A DNA stretch of 42,500 bases, from assembly GCF_964340395.1 (NCBI RefSeq), contig NC_135569.1:18453957-18496456 (forward strand), in the 5' to 3' direction. Both the position numbers and the translations under genes were made by a program. The notes beneath the pieces were generated by a model. That model was not told where the DNA came from. It saw nothing but the letters and a program-made list of their open reading frames with translations, and searched no databases. Of the stretch, positions 21,117-33,353 are shown piece by piece (the stretch's first letter is position 1; each line of letters begins with the position of its first letter). The stretch is from Glandiceps talaboti (lineage: Eukaryota; Hemichordata; Enteropneusta; Spengelidae).

Positions 21117-21537
21117 GTATTTTCCTTTTGATTGAAGGAAAATATGGAAGAATAACATATTTATACCTTCTCCGGCATAATTTATGAAATATTGGCATAA
21201 TTAATGGGGATTTGAAAGGTTTTGATTTGTATTTTGAGCACTTCATCCAGTGACATAGACACAGGTGGTCCAGACAGAATGATTGGGTATATCTACATTT
21301 TCTGTTTGAACACAATAACTTGGTTTGTACATTGTCTATAAATACATGTAAATAAGATGCAATTGTACAAATAGCCATTGGATAGCCGAATGCGTCCCTT
21401 GAAATAGAAATAATTAATTATTAAGTTGACAGACTCAAATATCATTTTGCATCATAAAATGTACAAAACATAAAACATATATTTTGTACAAAACATATCA
21501 TTTCTTTGATCAGACAACCACAACACATTCACTGAAA

Positions 21538-21683
21538 ACTGTCATTGTGTTTTAAATTGTGATGGAAGAAAAAAATCCTTTCTACAATGGCATATAGCCT
21601 TGTCTGAAATGTGGTACATGTCAATATTTGTTCTTGTCCCTGTTTCTTACATGAATTCTTTAATATTACTTATTATAATATTA
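21538..21683 (+). repeat. Dispersed repeat R, copy A
   Basis: Starts GTCATTGTGTTTTAAATTGT and runs through GGCATATAGCCTTGTCTGAA to CATGAATTCTTTAATATTAC. The same order returns at 29335-29465, and the first part at 22215-22262. Confidence 0.7.
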
Positions 21684-22137
21684 GTTCAAACATAACGATA
21701 CATATTCATATACATGTACCGATATTTCCTAGCTACCACACTAGTTACAGTACATGTCATGTAAATGCTTGGCTGTTTCACAATCAATGCTTCACTTAAA
21801 TTGCAGTTTGGGGCAAAAGTGAACTTGATGGTTTCGTAATGGCAATTTTCATAGACAGTTTATAAATGAAGTTAAAAAAAATTGTTAAAACACCAACAAT
21901 TATAGTGGTCATCATTATCCATAAGCAGTACAGAAACAGGTTGAAATCATGATTACTACTGAGGGTACTGAGTTTTGGGTATGGACCATAAAATCAATTT
22001 GATTTTATTTATTGTGTATATAGCTACAAAAATAATTGATCGGCAGGTGATGTGATACTGTACACAGTGTACAATATTATTGTTAGTATAAATAAAAATA
22101 AGTTTGGACCTAACAAAACATTTTTTTAAACATTCCA

Positions 22138-22262
22138 AGGGACCGGTCAGTTTTTGAAATTGACAGTAGAGGGGTCATGCTGTTTTGAAAATTGTAAATG
22201 GGGGGGGGGGGGGGTCATTGTGTTTTAGATTGTGATGGAAGAAAAAAATCCTTTCTTCAATG
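22138..22262 (+). repeat. Dispersed repeat R, copy B (5' part)
   Basis: GGACCGGTCAGTTT, TTTTGAAAATTGT, a G-run and TCATTGTGTTTTAGATTGTG, as in copies A and C. It is cut off where the ~235-bp tandem duplication begins. Confidence 0.6.
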
Positions 22263-22715
22263 ACCCCCCTCAGACCCCCACGTGAGGTGGACATATCCCA
22301 GTCTCAAGCTCTTCCCCTCTTACTGTCAAGATGCTTTCAAAGTATATTTCAAATGTATTTCAACCTTATGTAGTTGCTTTTTACATGTTGGTGTTGTCTT
22401 GTAAGACTTGGAAATTATTGTCTGAAAGGGTCAGAGTAGTCTCAAAATTGACTTTTCAGAGTAAAAAACCTCCAGGACTTCTAGTGGGAGACCCCCTAGG
22501 ACCCCCTCCCCCACACGAGGTGTACACATCTCAGTCTCAAGATCTTCCCCCTACCTCTTACTGTCAAGATCCTATCAAACTATATTTCAAAAATATTTCA
22601 ACCTTATGCAGTTGCTTTTTACATGTTGGTGCTGTCTAATAAAGCTTGGAAATTATTTTCTGAAAATGTCTGAATAGTCTCAAAAATGACTTTTTAGAGT
22701 TAAAAACCTCCTGTC
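22262..22715 (+). repeat. ~235-bp tandem duplication
   Basis: Two diverged copies (about 22262-22495 and 22496-22715) share CAGTCTCAAG, CTCTTACTGTCAAGAT, TTCAACCTTATG, GTTGCTTTTTACATGTTGGT and TTGGAAATTATT. The 102-codon frame crossing them is a by-product. Confidence 0.8.
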
Positions 22716-23027
22716 CCTTATAAACGTTGGATAAAATTGGAACACGGTCATCAGGAACTAGACTAGTAATGTATGAAAATAACTGACCAACTCCAGCCAG
22801 TGCAGCTTTCAAATGTTAGATTTTCAACAACTGGACTGTAATTTAAATAAAATTGGGACAAAGTTTTGTTGAAAGATGAAAGTATAGCCAAATCATGACA
22901 AAGAATTATCTGCTTTGTTTATACTTTTATCTAAAACACACACACAGACAAACAGATATATATATATATAACTTGGTGAGTATTAATCTGCTAAGACAGT
23001 GCTCTATACAGCAGTGGCAGAGCCCAA

Positions 23028-23175
23028 TAGTTTTGGTAGTTCTGGAACTCTTTCTTGGTTGTAACTCGGAGTTTCACGCATCGTGCGATCATCAAACAAC
23101 TGACAACATTGTTTGATGATCACACGATGCATGAAACTCCGAGTTACAAAAAAGAAAGAGTTCCAGAATTACCAA

Positions 23176-23180
<5 letters not shown>
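23028..23180. repeat. Large hairpin, ~72-bp arms, 9-base loop
   Basis: Arms 23028-23099 and 23109-23180 are complementary with only a few mismatches. The core is AACTCGGAGTTTCA / TGAAACTCCGAGTT, and the ends are TAGTTTTGGTA / TACCAAAACTA (with small differences). A TA microsatellite follows at 23182-23210. Probably a foldback MITE, with potential for double-stranded RNA. Confidence 0.88.
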
Positions 23181-23220
<40 letters not shown>

Positions 23221-23368
23221 ATTTCATTCTTCTTTCGCCAAGTAGAGTGCTCGATCACCTTGGAGAGCTATCATACATAAAAATGAAAGAGGACAAGTCT
23301 GATATTACATTGTGGAATTATACTACGGACTGTTTCACCAGAAGGATCGTCGGGTGTAATAGTGTGTA

Positions 23369-24000
23369 ATAGACACTATTAGAAGGTATACATCAACATT
23401 AACATTATACTAGAATATTAAGTACATTGAAGGTTTTGTAAGTATTTTCACGTTTACAGACATATATGATTGTCAGCCTGTGCCACTTTAATAATCATGT
23501 TACACTCACACAATAGTGTATGTGATGTTCCTTTAGCTAAACACTCAATACTATACAAGCATAACATTGACTGGGACTCCATTTCCATTTTATATTGACA
23601 CATTCTGGCATGTATTTTTAAGAAAGATCACAGAGGATATCAACATCTGACACTGTAATCCCAAATCAAGATCAACCAGAGATAGGGGCACACAGTACCA
23701 AACATTTATAATTGGCTGCAGTGATCATACTGCCACCTAGAGGTCAACTGCAACTGTGGAAATAGTCATTCAGATTAGGTTCAATGCTAAAATGTAAATT
23801 TTGTAATTCATTTCACCTACTGAGACCTACTGAATTATGGTCATTTGTAAAAGTTCTTTTTACTTCTTTTTATTCATTGAAAGCCATAAACTGGTTCTAA
23901 GTGGTTCATAGTCATGATAATTGACATAATATACCTATAATGGTGTTTGTACAGATAGTATATACATAGAAACATAGTATATTATTCAATAGTATTATAC
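23369..24000. other. Intergenic, no supported gene
   Basis: Mixed AT-rich sequence; nothing recognised. Confidence 0.4.
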
Positions 24001-24084
24001 AGGCCTGTACGTATGTACGTACGTCCGTACATATGTGTTTGTTTGTGTATTTGTTTGTTTGTCTGCCTGTCTGTCACAGTTCAC

Positions 24085-24195
24085 TAACTAACTCACTCAC
24101 TCACTCACTCACTCACTCACTCACTCACCCACCCACCCACTCACTCACTCACTCACTCACTCACTCACTCACTTACTTACTTACTTACTTACTTA
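24085..24195. repeat. (ACTC)n/(ACCC)n/(ACTT)n microsatellite
   Basis: A tetranucleotide run that switches from ACTC to ACCC, back to ACTC, then to ACTT. Frames through it give Thr/His/Ser/Leu repeats and are not coding. Confidence 0.9.
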
Positions 24196-24324
24196 TGTGC
24201 TTTTTCCTGCAAAAAAAAAACTTTCTGTGTTACTGTATAAAATAGCCACAAATGGTAGCTTAAATCTCATAGACACATAGTATTAAAATGTTTCTGCATC
24301 CATTTATATGGATTGTCACAATGA

Positions 24325-24396
24325 TCCATTTCAACTTCAGGTTTTACGCAGATGACGTCTTCAGATATCATGGACCTGGGTCTCTGACGTAGTCAA
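24325..24396 (+). pseudogene. Short frame with FYADD-like motif
   Basis: A 23-codon frame reads HFNFRFYADDVFRYHG and then stops. (F/Y)xDD after an Arg/Phe-rich strand is the catalytic block of reverse transcriptases, so this may be a scrap of a non-LTR element. It is very short and could be chance. Confidence 0.2.
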
Positions 24397-24512
24397 TCGT
24401 GCATTTCAGTGGACTGAACGGAATGTTCAACTGTCTCCTGGTTTCCTGGAGAGAGGCGAGAATAAAACATAGATATGGGTTACCATAATCATAAATGACA
24501 TAAAGAGGTTAC

Positions 24513-24707
24513 ATTTTCGAAGAATTTTATCCATTGCTGCTTGCGGTACTGTCGTCTGGAGTTTATAGCTACATTTCGCATTGGAAATTGAAGAATATGT
24601 ATCCATGGATTGCAGTCCCCGAGTCTCGCCCTGAAGAAACAGTCTGGCATCTTTGAAAAGTGTTATGTCAGGCCAGGCATCTGTCACTTTCAAAAGATCT
24701 TTGAACA
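24513..24707 (-). CDS. Isolated exon-like ORF, unrecognised
   Basis: On the minus strand an attttattag acceptor precedes a 195-base segment ending AAAT|gtaacc. It is open in one frame (64 codons plus split ends): begins FKDLLKVTDAWPDITLFKDA and includes QTTVPQAAMDKILRK. Composition is protein-like with mixed charge, unlike the AT-rich shadows around it. No neighbouring exon could be confirmed on either side, and no family is recognised. It may be one exon of a minus-strand gene whose promoter lies to the right. Confidence 0.35.
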
Positions 24708-24719
24708 CTAATAAAATGT

Positions 24720-27020
24720 GTTCGGACAGTCGTCATGGAGTGCTCATGTCCGCGTAGTATTTCGTATTTTGTTGTGTTCCTTGTCTACAGTCTAAATATT
24801 GCAATTTTTTGTCTTGAATATATTTCCCCTACCTTTATATTGTCTTATAGTATAGAGCGTATATTGATACGTCTGTAGTACTAGTAGCAGGATTCGTATC
24901 ATTTAGGAAAACATCATAGACTATAGTACGTCGCCCAGTGTAGCGCACAGGTTTATGGGTGTTCAACATACATTGAACAGCGCCCGCACTCGTTGATAAA
25001 GATTATGTAAAATCTTCGCCTCCAGCTTGCTTGTTTAATAAAAAAGTGAGATTTAGACTTTTAAAAATACAAACGTAACAATTGTGAAGTTAGATTTATT
25101 AATTAAGATATTTGCGATTTTTGATGACTTTCATTTAAATCTCTATCACTAAAATTTCAAGTCACTCCTCCATGCCAAGCCGTACAGGCTAAGAATAGTA
25201 TTCTTTTTCTTCACTAATACCTGTAGAGTTTGGCCGGCGGGGGTACCGAGTGAGAATTTTGGTTGGGGGTGTGGGGTGTAGTATTTTATGAAATCGAATT
25301 AGGGGAGGGTCAAATGTTACTATGACCAATCTTCTATTATCTATTTATTGCATTTCTTTTATGATTTTTTGACATCCCACCATTGACACCACTGTTAGTT
25401 GTGATGTGATGTGAGGAGAGGGTTGGATCTTTAACTATTTATTTGTAGTATTTCGAAGGAATACACATTTTCTATTTCATGTTAACATTATTTTATTGAG
25501 ATAAGTTTTCATTTTTGTTGAAATTTGTTGGTGATTTACGAACTTTTCTTCCAATTTTTCGACGAAAGTAAATGTTTCAAGAAATTTAAATTGTCGAAAA
25601 TAAACTCTACTTGCTCACGTGCACTTTTGACTGTTTGACTCTCATTGACATATGAAACAGTTTTACAAGACAGTATTATCATTGTACTACAAACAACAAA
25701 TCAACTCTCTTATCTGGAGGGGTCCCAGTTAATGTATATTCAGACATATAAATATATGAACGACCATACTATAGTTACTGGCCACATTTCACACTTTATA
25801 CTGTTCAAGAGTAAATGAATACAAAAACAATTTAAAATCTTCGGCTAGTTTTGCTTCTCAGACAAATACGGTTACATCTTACATTAAAATGGCAAGTGAA
25901 AATATTTAGTTTTAACTAAGAATGACGAGTGTGTAAATCTTTAGTCTACTTCTCTTTGTCATCAATAACTTAATAAATGGTATTACTAATCACCTGTATG
26001 ATCAAAGGAATGCATAGCACAAACAACGTACCTCAACTTTGGAGAATAACATGAGTGATTTCAGTCTTGAAAAAGATACAGATTTGGATATCTTATTTGA
26101 CAAGAAAAGACTTTCTATCTTACCTTGAGTACATGTTAATATGGACGAAGAAGCTCGTCTGGGGAAAATAATTTTCAAGGTAATGTAAGTGGATCTATAC
26201 ACCACATAACTTTGCTATCACTGAAAAAACAGTCCAACATTTCCACGTTCTATTCAAGTTACATTGACAACTTTCGTTGTGCATAGTAACTATGTTCGAC
26301 TTCTAAAAGTCTCGAAGAATATCGCCAGTTCACGTGAGTTGCTATTCGAACACATCTCTGCGACGTTTTCAGCAGCCGTGATCACTGCGTCATTGAACTA
26401 CATTGAACTACGTCCATCATCACGGCGACAGTAGGGAGCCCTCTATGACACTCTCAGGAGAGAGAAAGCACGGGCTGACTCTTCCGGCACCAGATTTACA
26501 AACTTTACCCACACAACGATTGCAATTCGATTTAATAGAACGGCCACTGATGTCAGTGATTAACTTAAAACTCTAGAAGTTCTTCTCATTAAATCATAAC
26601 AATATTTCTACATTGTCAATAGAAATTGAAATTTGAATGTAAACACTTTGTTACAAATTGTAGTCATTCCTCAAATTGTCTAATAGTAAACACAAGGCTC
26701 TCAAGGATATGAAAAACTAAGTTTGTATCCGAAGATCAATATCGTACCAACCTCAATCAGCATCCTACAAAGTTTGTGCTATGAAGTGATTTAAACAAGT
26801 ACATATCTGTTACGACTTTTTTACGGACATCAAGCCGATGTACACAATATAATCAACGATGATTGAACCGTTTCGTGTAGTACAGATATGTTGAAGAGCT
26901 GCAAAGAATTTTATGTCGCACCTGTGCAACATTACTCAAATGCAATCTTATATTCCGGAACAATGAACGTTATCGATATCCGAACTTAAGAAATGACAAG
27001 ATTTTCGTAAAGTTTTAAGT
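24720..27020. other. Intergenic, no firmly supported gene
   Basis: Includes a G-rich repeat fragment (25230-25330), two very short minus-strand exon-like pieces near 26030-26165, and a CpG-richer block at 26330-26520 with an inverted GCCGTGAT/ATCACGGC pair that could be a promoter. None can be tied to a gene. Confidence 0.4.
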
Positions 27021-27029
27021 TCATTTATT

Positions 27030-27315
27030 TTCTAAATCGCCTTTTTTATTTATATTCATTCATTATCGAGTGCGCTGTACATACATCAGAATTAAAAGCA
27101 TGATAAAACAATCAAAACAAATAGAGCTAAAAACAATTAAAACATCAGTGATGAGCTTTAGATTTCCAGGAATTGAGTTCCGTAGCTTTGATCTACAAAT
27201 GTCAAGCGCTCTGTCATTTAGTGTATTATATCATCGAGGTATAACGTACAACAAGATTTTGACAACAGTCGTTACGCAAATTGTAACGAAAATTGTTGGT
27301 ACGTGTTTGGCGTAG
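27030..27315. mobile_element. SINE/LINE-like relic
   Basis: An ATTC-type tail, GTGCGCTGTACATACA, a run of AAAACAATCAAAACA-like sequence and GAATTGAGTTCCGTAGC match the layout of the element near 29660-29830. The 81-codon frame across it is not considered a gene. Confidence 0.35.
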
Positions 27316-27319
27316 AATA

Positions 27320-28580
27320 TAACAGTCCTGCCAAAATTCGCCTATGCAATACCGCAATGCTAAAATGACGTATTGCAGTTACAAAATGAAATACTGCAAT
27401 GAATGGATGCCGTACGCCGGTTCGAGAATGTCATTATGACTTACTGACATGATGAGATACACTGTAATGTGAGTTTGCCGTTTGCGATTATGCACTAAAT
27501 TCTTTTACTTAGGCCTCAGACCCCACCCCACCACCTTCTAATTAAATTGGCAAACCTGAAAATAATGTTTCAGACAGCACAGTCGATTTCAAATATATAG
27601 ATAGGAAAAATAATGATTTTGTTGACATGTTACTTTTACAGTATGTTAGTGCCATTCATTTACTATTATAGCTAAAATTCATCTGTTTCTCAATTTGATT
27701 ACCTTTTAAAAGTAATATTTATATTTAGGGGTACACAACATATGGTTTCATAGGAGGAGAACTAAAATGGTTCAAACCCCTACCCCCAACTAAAATGGTT
27801 CAAACCCCTACCCCCACCTCAAAGTAAAAGTTTTCTTTTTATCCAACATTGAACAATTGATCTCGCCTCTTATGCAGTTAGAATTCACTGTGACACTGCC
27901 TCAGAACAGATATATAAGACCCCATGTAAACCATAAATGAGACTGAGTCAGAGACTCTCATTTTGAAGGAATTCCAACGTGAGACCGTATCTGAGACTGG
28001 ATTTGAGACTTGTATGCATATGATGTAAACAATATATAAACAGCGGACAGCAACAGAAGTCATCGCATGACCAACGGATGCAGCTAGATAGCTAAGAATG
28101 TATGGTGCAAATAGTCTTGTTTGCGAAGTCTGATGATTTCAAGCCCCTCAATTTCATGATTTTAGTAAAATAGCCATACGAGAAATGAAATAGCCATCTC
28201 AGACTCGATAAGCTACAGTAAGAGGATAGGTCAAGGGGTGTAATATTTGTTTTTTCGTAAATTATCCGCTTATTATGCATCGATTATTGTGTACTCGTAT
28301 GACTTTTGATTTTTAACATGATGTGTTGAGTTTCAGTTCATCACTTTGGGAAAACAAAACATAACAGCTTGGAAACATTGTATATATCTCAGACAACTGT
28401 AGACTATAGTGGTCTGGGTATATATATCAACTACATGTATTAACCTTCTACTTACTTATACTTAAACACATTAATTAATATGAAAAGGGCAATGTTCTGC
28501 AGGTTCTTTATCCGATTCTTACCGTTGTTGGCGCTAGAACTCATCACGCTATCACACTCATGTACATATAATTTTGGCCA
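27320..28580. other. Intergenic, no supported gene
   Basis: Contains a short duplication (AACTAAAATGGTTCAAACCC at about 27759 and 27789) and GAGACT-rich sequence near 27930-28010. No coding signal. Confidence 0.4.
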
Positions 28581-28589
28581 ATGTATGCA

Positions 28590-28750
28590 CTCCTATAGTC
28601 TTGCTGCTAGACTCTCGGGCTTTCTTTCGATACTATAAGCGAACGAAGTTCACAGTGAGGGCTTGCTCGAACTTCCATCCTCGAAAGCAATGTTCGGTCG
28701 TGTGTCGTACGTATTGTATCGGAAGAACATCCGAGGTCTAGCAGATAGCA
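28590..28750. repeat. Dispersed repeat with GCTAGAC and CGAACGAAGTTC blocks
   Basis: The blocks GCTGCTAGAC, CGGGCTTTCTTTCGAT, AAGCGAACGAAGTTC and GGAAGAACATCCGAGGTCTAG recur, some inverted, at 38025-38125 and 38463-38580. Confidence 0.6.
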
Positions 28751-29194
28751 CTCCTAGTACTCGGATTCAAAAGTTCAAAGGAGTGAAAAATGAACAAATT
28801 TGAAAAGAGTAAAATACAGATTGTGAAAAATTAATTTAATTGTATATAATTTTCACCTTATTTATCTAACAATTCCGCTGTGTTTAACGCTTAATACAAT
28901 TTTTTAAAAATGTCTTTTTCCATAATTGCTTCAACCTAAAGACTAGATATTTGTCGATTGTACTACTTCTGTGATAGTTTTATGATATGTAAGGGAAGTA
29001 AATGAAGACCATTATAAATTAATGTGAACAAGACGAACTTAAGTGTAATATGTAGACTCACAGACTGGTATGTGGTACACTATATTATATAAATTCAATT
29101 TACAGTATGAAAGACCTGGTATCTCTCAATTGTTGTTTCTGTGTATTAAGTTGTCCGTTCTTTTGGTCGTTGCTTATTCTTGGGACCACAGACC

Positions 29195-29485
29195 TAAGGG
29201 ATCGGTCAGTTGATTCGGCCGGGGGGGGGGGGGGCGGCGGTGGATTTGTAAGGGGAGGGTTACTCTGTTTTTGAAATTGACAGTAGAAGGGGGGGGGTTA
29301 TGTTGTTTTGAAAATTGTGGATGGGGGTGGGGGGGGTCATTGTGTCTTGGAATGTGATGGTAGAAAAAAGTCCTTTTCTACAGTGGCATATAGCCTTGTC
29401 TGAAATGTGGTACATGTAAATATGTGTGTTTGTCCGTGTTTCTTACATGAATTCTTTAATATTACTCAATATTGTTCATTTCCCA
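29195..29485 (+). repeat. Dispersed repeat R, copy C
   Basis: The fullest copy of the repeat at 21538 and 22138: it has both the GGTCAGTT/G-run part and the GGCATATAGCC to TTTAATATTAC part. Confidence 0.7.
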
Positions 29486-29487
29486 CA

Positions 29488-29660
29488 GTCAGTCAGTCAG
29501 TCAGTCAGTCAGTCAATCAGTCAGTCAGTCAACCAACCAACCAACCAACCAACCAACCGACCGAGCGACCGAGCGACCGATCGATCGATCAATCAATCGA
29601 TCGATTGACCGACCGACCGATCGATCGATCGATCAATCGATCAATCAATCAATCAATCAG
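29488..29660. repeat. Tetranucleotide microsatellite (GTCA/ACCA/GATC/AATC)
   Basis: A series of related 4-base runs changing by single substitutions. Three frames are open through it and give Ser-Gln-Ser-Val, Asn-Gln-Pro-Thr and Asp-Arg-Ser-Ile patterns, so none is treated as coding. Confidence 0.9.
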
Positions 29661-29840
29661 TGAATTTATAAAGCGCCAGTATCCACTACTATGTAGAGTT
29701 CAGAAGTGCTGTGCAGTTAGAATGCTCTGGAGAACCGATATGTCTTTAGGCCCTTTTTGAAAGTGTCAGCTGTTGGCTTTTGTCTTATTTCCAGTGGCAG
29801 TGCATTCCATAGATGGGGTGCAGCACGTGGGAATGCACGC
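29661..29840. mobile_element. SINE/LINE-like relic after AATC run
   Basis: Begins GAATTTATAAAGCGCC after the AATC run, then AGGCCCTTTTTGAAAGTGTC and CAGTGCATTCCATAGATGGGG. This is the style of a widespread invertebrate non-LTR/SINE-type dispersed element, read from its tail. Confidence 0.4.
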
Positions 29841-30900
29841 TTGCCATATGACAACAGTTTGTACTTGGGTTCATGCAATAAACATTTGGCAGTTGATCAG
29901 AGTGTCGTGGGATTTGGCTTCAAGTGAATTAGGCCAGATATGTAGGTTGGCGATGTATGATTGTATCTCACTGCACTGTTTGATGTCGGGGAACACATGG
30001 ATGAAAATCATTAATGAATAATGGAGAAAATCAAAAGATGCAAGATATGGAATGCCACCTACTATGGCTTCACAATATCATGCACAACATTTAGAAAGTT
30101 GATCGTCATTTTAAATGTCTGGTGCTGAACGATACGCAGTGATCATGGCGCCCTCTGGAGAGACACTCCTACCATTGTACGCAGGTTGATTAGCGCCATA
30201 CACGGCCATACGATTGACTACTGCCGTTTTTTTCACGGAAGTTGAAATGTGGTAAACATATGCATATTTGGCATTTCAGGGGTTGTCTCTCCTTGATCAC
30301 TGTATTCCATTCCACGTAAAATCAATTAATGAATGGCTTCGTACAAATTTAAATCGAAGCCAGCCCTCTTGCGGTCGTCGGGAGATGCTTCATTGGTAGA
30401 ATCTATGGGCTCGATCAAATCCGACATGACGTAGTTGGCGTATTCACATAATACTAATTAATATGCAGTAATTTTCCCACGAATCGGCCATATTGAATTT
30501 ACGAAGACTAAAAGTAAGCATGACTCTGTTGTTCACCCTGCATTTTTACCTGTAACTTCAGTTTTTACCTCTAACAACAGTCCATATTCATGAGCATGTG
30601 TTCTGGTATGGTGTTGTGAAAGTATTGCTGTAGTGTAGATGTATAATTTGCTTATAATGCAGAGTTTTGCTGATGTGATGTCACGATGCATGGACCATGG
30701 AAGTAGTTCAAACTCGAGTACTGCATGCAGCGCTAGCAGCATGCATTGTTCATTTCTCTAGTTCTTCGCCCCCATTTTGGTAGTCAATATAGCATGTTTA
30801 CGATCGAACTGAGACTAAAACCATCGATAGTTCGGCAAGGATTATGATACACTCCCAACAGTTTAAAACTAAGACCAAAACCAGAACTTCAAAATCAACA
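29841..30900. other. Intergenic, no supported gene
   Basis: Mixed sequence without domain or splice support for its 60-80-codon frames. Confidence 0.4.
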
Positions 30901-30912
30901 TGTACAATGTAC

Positions 30913-32407
30913 CATGGAAGTATAACCCACAGGAAGAACAACTGGGGTGGGATCAGACAGCACATGTTGGATGCCGCTGTTTGCACTGCAATCAGTAACC
31001 GCTTACTTTAAAACTTGATAAGCTGGCTTTCCTAACGATGTGTGAACAACTTCCGGGTGTCCGGAACGAGCTTAGCATATTAATGACGTAGTTCGGGTGT
31101 TGTCGTGGATACTCGTTACACATAAGTCTGAGGTAGAAACGCAGGCATTTGTTTCCCCAGTTATGTCTCAGAATATTTCTATCAGAATAAAATTACAAGG
31201 GGAATTGGAGGAGATAATTTTTTTCTAACTACCTTCCGAAAAAGTGATTGGATATGTTTACATGGTAAATGGAGAGCCGCTATCGGCCGTAACATGTGCT
31301 GCTGTAGTTACATAAAGGGCTAGGACAATATGCAAAATAGGTAGTTAGAAAAACATTCTGCTCCGATCCATGGCGTCAGAAATCGGTTGATATCTTTGGT
31401 AGGCATGCTCCGATTGTAACAACGACGCGATTTATCGGAAGATTGTTACATTTGGGAACTAGGAAGGGACGGAAGGTAAAATCGAAATGTTTGCCCACTA
31501 CAACGGCCGGTTGAAAGTTCATGTTTATGTACGGTACTAATGGCGGCTGCCTTTCAAACCTCGTGTCTTCTTTCGCGGCGAGTGAACCTGTGCGATCACA
31601 GAAACAAGTGTAATTTTACCCCTTTCATATATAGTTGGCTAAATACGTCAACATTAACGATATTATCGACATTTTATTGTATTCTGATAGAAATATTCTG
31701 AGACATAACTCGGGAAACAAATGTCTGTGGATAGAAAGTAAGGGAAATGAAGAGTCGCATTGTAGTCAACAAGTTTAGCAACCACTACAGCAGACAAATA
31801 ATAGTCTTACTGACACCAAAACCACCTAAAAAAGTAAGAAAATGCTTCCCTGTGCATTTGTATATAAGCAAATGACAAAAAAGGGGACACGAGCGTACGT
31901 GGTGATGTCAAGAAATCAAAATGTTCAACTCGCGTCTGCACACTCCGGAACAAACCGGAACATGTAGACAAAAATACCGTTGGAAAGCATGTAATCTGCG
32001 GTTCATTTTCTTCAAAGACAGTTTTTGTTCTGATTTGTTCCACATATTGAAATCGAGAGTTGAAAAACATTCACAAAAACGAGTGTGCAAACTAGAAATT
32101 GGTGTAACTTCCGTCAATCTTACTCGATCGCGTTACAACAAACACTGTTTACCTCAGGAAGACGCTGTCTTTTCAATGAAACGTTATGCGCATATGCAGT
32201 GACCTTTGCCCGTAACAGAGACGGCTTAGCAACGCTCACATGAAAAAGCCACGCCCTGGTAACCAACGTCGCCCACTGCCAGCGCGACACCCAACCTAAG
32301 ATCAGAGGGATTTCACACAATGGGTATAAAGGGATTAACTCGGTCTAAAACAAAGGATTTTTAAAGGGATTAACTCAGTTGTTCTTCCTGTGGGTTATAC
32401 TTCCATG
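30913..32407. repeat. 1.5-kb region bounded by identical 32-bp inverted repeats
   Basis: 30913-30944 and 32376-32407 are exact reverse complements (outer end CATGGAAGTATAACCCACAG). Inside, a second inverted pair of ~48-54 bases lies at 31147-31194 and 31671-31724 (core TTATGTCTCAGAATATTTCT), and a third short pair, TTTTTCTAACTACC / GGTAGTTAGAAAAA, at about 31217 and 31341. No long ORF. It may be nested non-autonomous transposons. Confidence 0.7.
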
Positions 32408-32699
32408 AATGTACAAATCCAGAACAGTTTTTTGTAACACAGACTCTTCATCTGTCAGAGTTGGCGGAGGAAATACATGGAAGTTGAAATAGTATGCAAT
32501 GACGCTATGTTATGGTACAGAGAAGTGTTTTGATTTCCCGCAGTGCCGATGTCTTTGAAACCCCACTTACAGATCCCACTGGTGAAATTTATGCAAAATA
32601 ATATTGTGAAGACCACAGTTATCACAATGTATCTCGTTCCCGCAAACGGGACGGGTCAACACAATCGATAGTAATGCCAGCCCAGCGGCCCATGGCTGC

Positions 32700-32870
32700 T
32701 AAAACTTAAATGCTCGACTGAAAATTATGGAAAGACCTGCCCAACTGTACTGTTAGATTTTGCTGCAATGCAATAACTTTAAAAATTATGCTTCAAATTG
32801 TTAAAAGACAGATTGCATTCCTCAAAAAAACAACTGTTTTGAACAATGTTTAGCTTTTAATCAGTTAAAA
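32700..32870 (+). repeat. Single-arm copy of the 15-16 kb palindrome repeat
   Basis: Follows the palindrome's left arm in order: GGAAAGACCTGCCCA, TTAGATTTTGCTGCAA, TGTTAAAAG, TTCCTCAAAAAAACAA. It ends about 55 bases before the acceptor at 32,927. Confidence 0.5.
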
Positions 32871-32929
32871 GGGTCCATGGAGAACACTGTGTGCTTCAAT
32901 TATATCATTCCTTTTTTATCTACACAGAT

Positions 32930-33315
32930 ATGATTGCCCTAATAAAAAAGTTGCTGAAAAAATTGAGAAAAGGTAGAAAGAAAGGTAGGTAAAAATGTAT
33001 CATTTTATTGGCAAGTAGCTGTTAATACGTAAAAAGTAACTGATAATATCTAGGAATGAGACTCCAAAATCTGCCAATGATAGAAACATACTGGTTGAAA
33101 TGAAGAATTTTTAAGAACTTCCTGAAAGGTAGCCAGGAAAATATTGCCGAGTAGCCACCTCTCTGCTAGTCACTATCATTAGACGCATTTTCCACATTTG
33201 AATAATGTCTGTTTCAATTAGCCACATGGAAAAGTCATTAGCCACAAACGTTGGAAATATTACATTGTTAGCACAACTGAACTGAGGTTCAGTAGTGCTA
33301 TAGGGATAGTCCGGC

Positions 33316-33353
<38 letters not shown>

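Noticed and set aside
22331-22639. 102-codon frame
   Set aside because: Spans the 235-bp tandem duplication; sequence repeats with substitutions and indels that do not preserve frame.
26002-26205. Two tiny minus-strand exons (34-35 bases) with good borders
   Set aside because: Too short to show coding character and no neighbouring exon supports them.
29407-29760. 117-codon Ser/Gln/Asn/Arg-rich frame
   Set aside because: Tetranucleotide microsatellite open in three frames.
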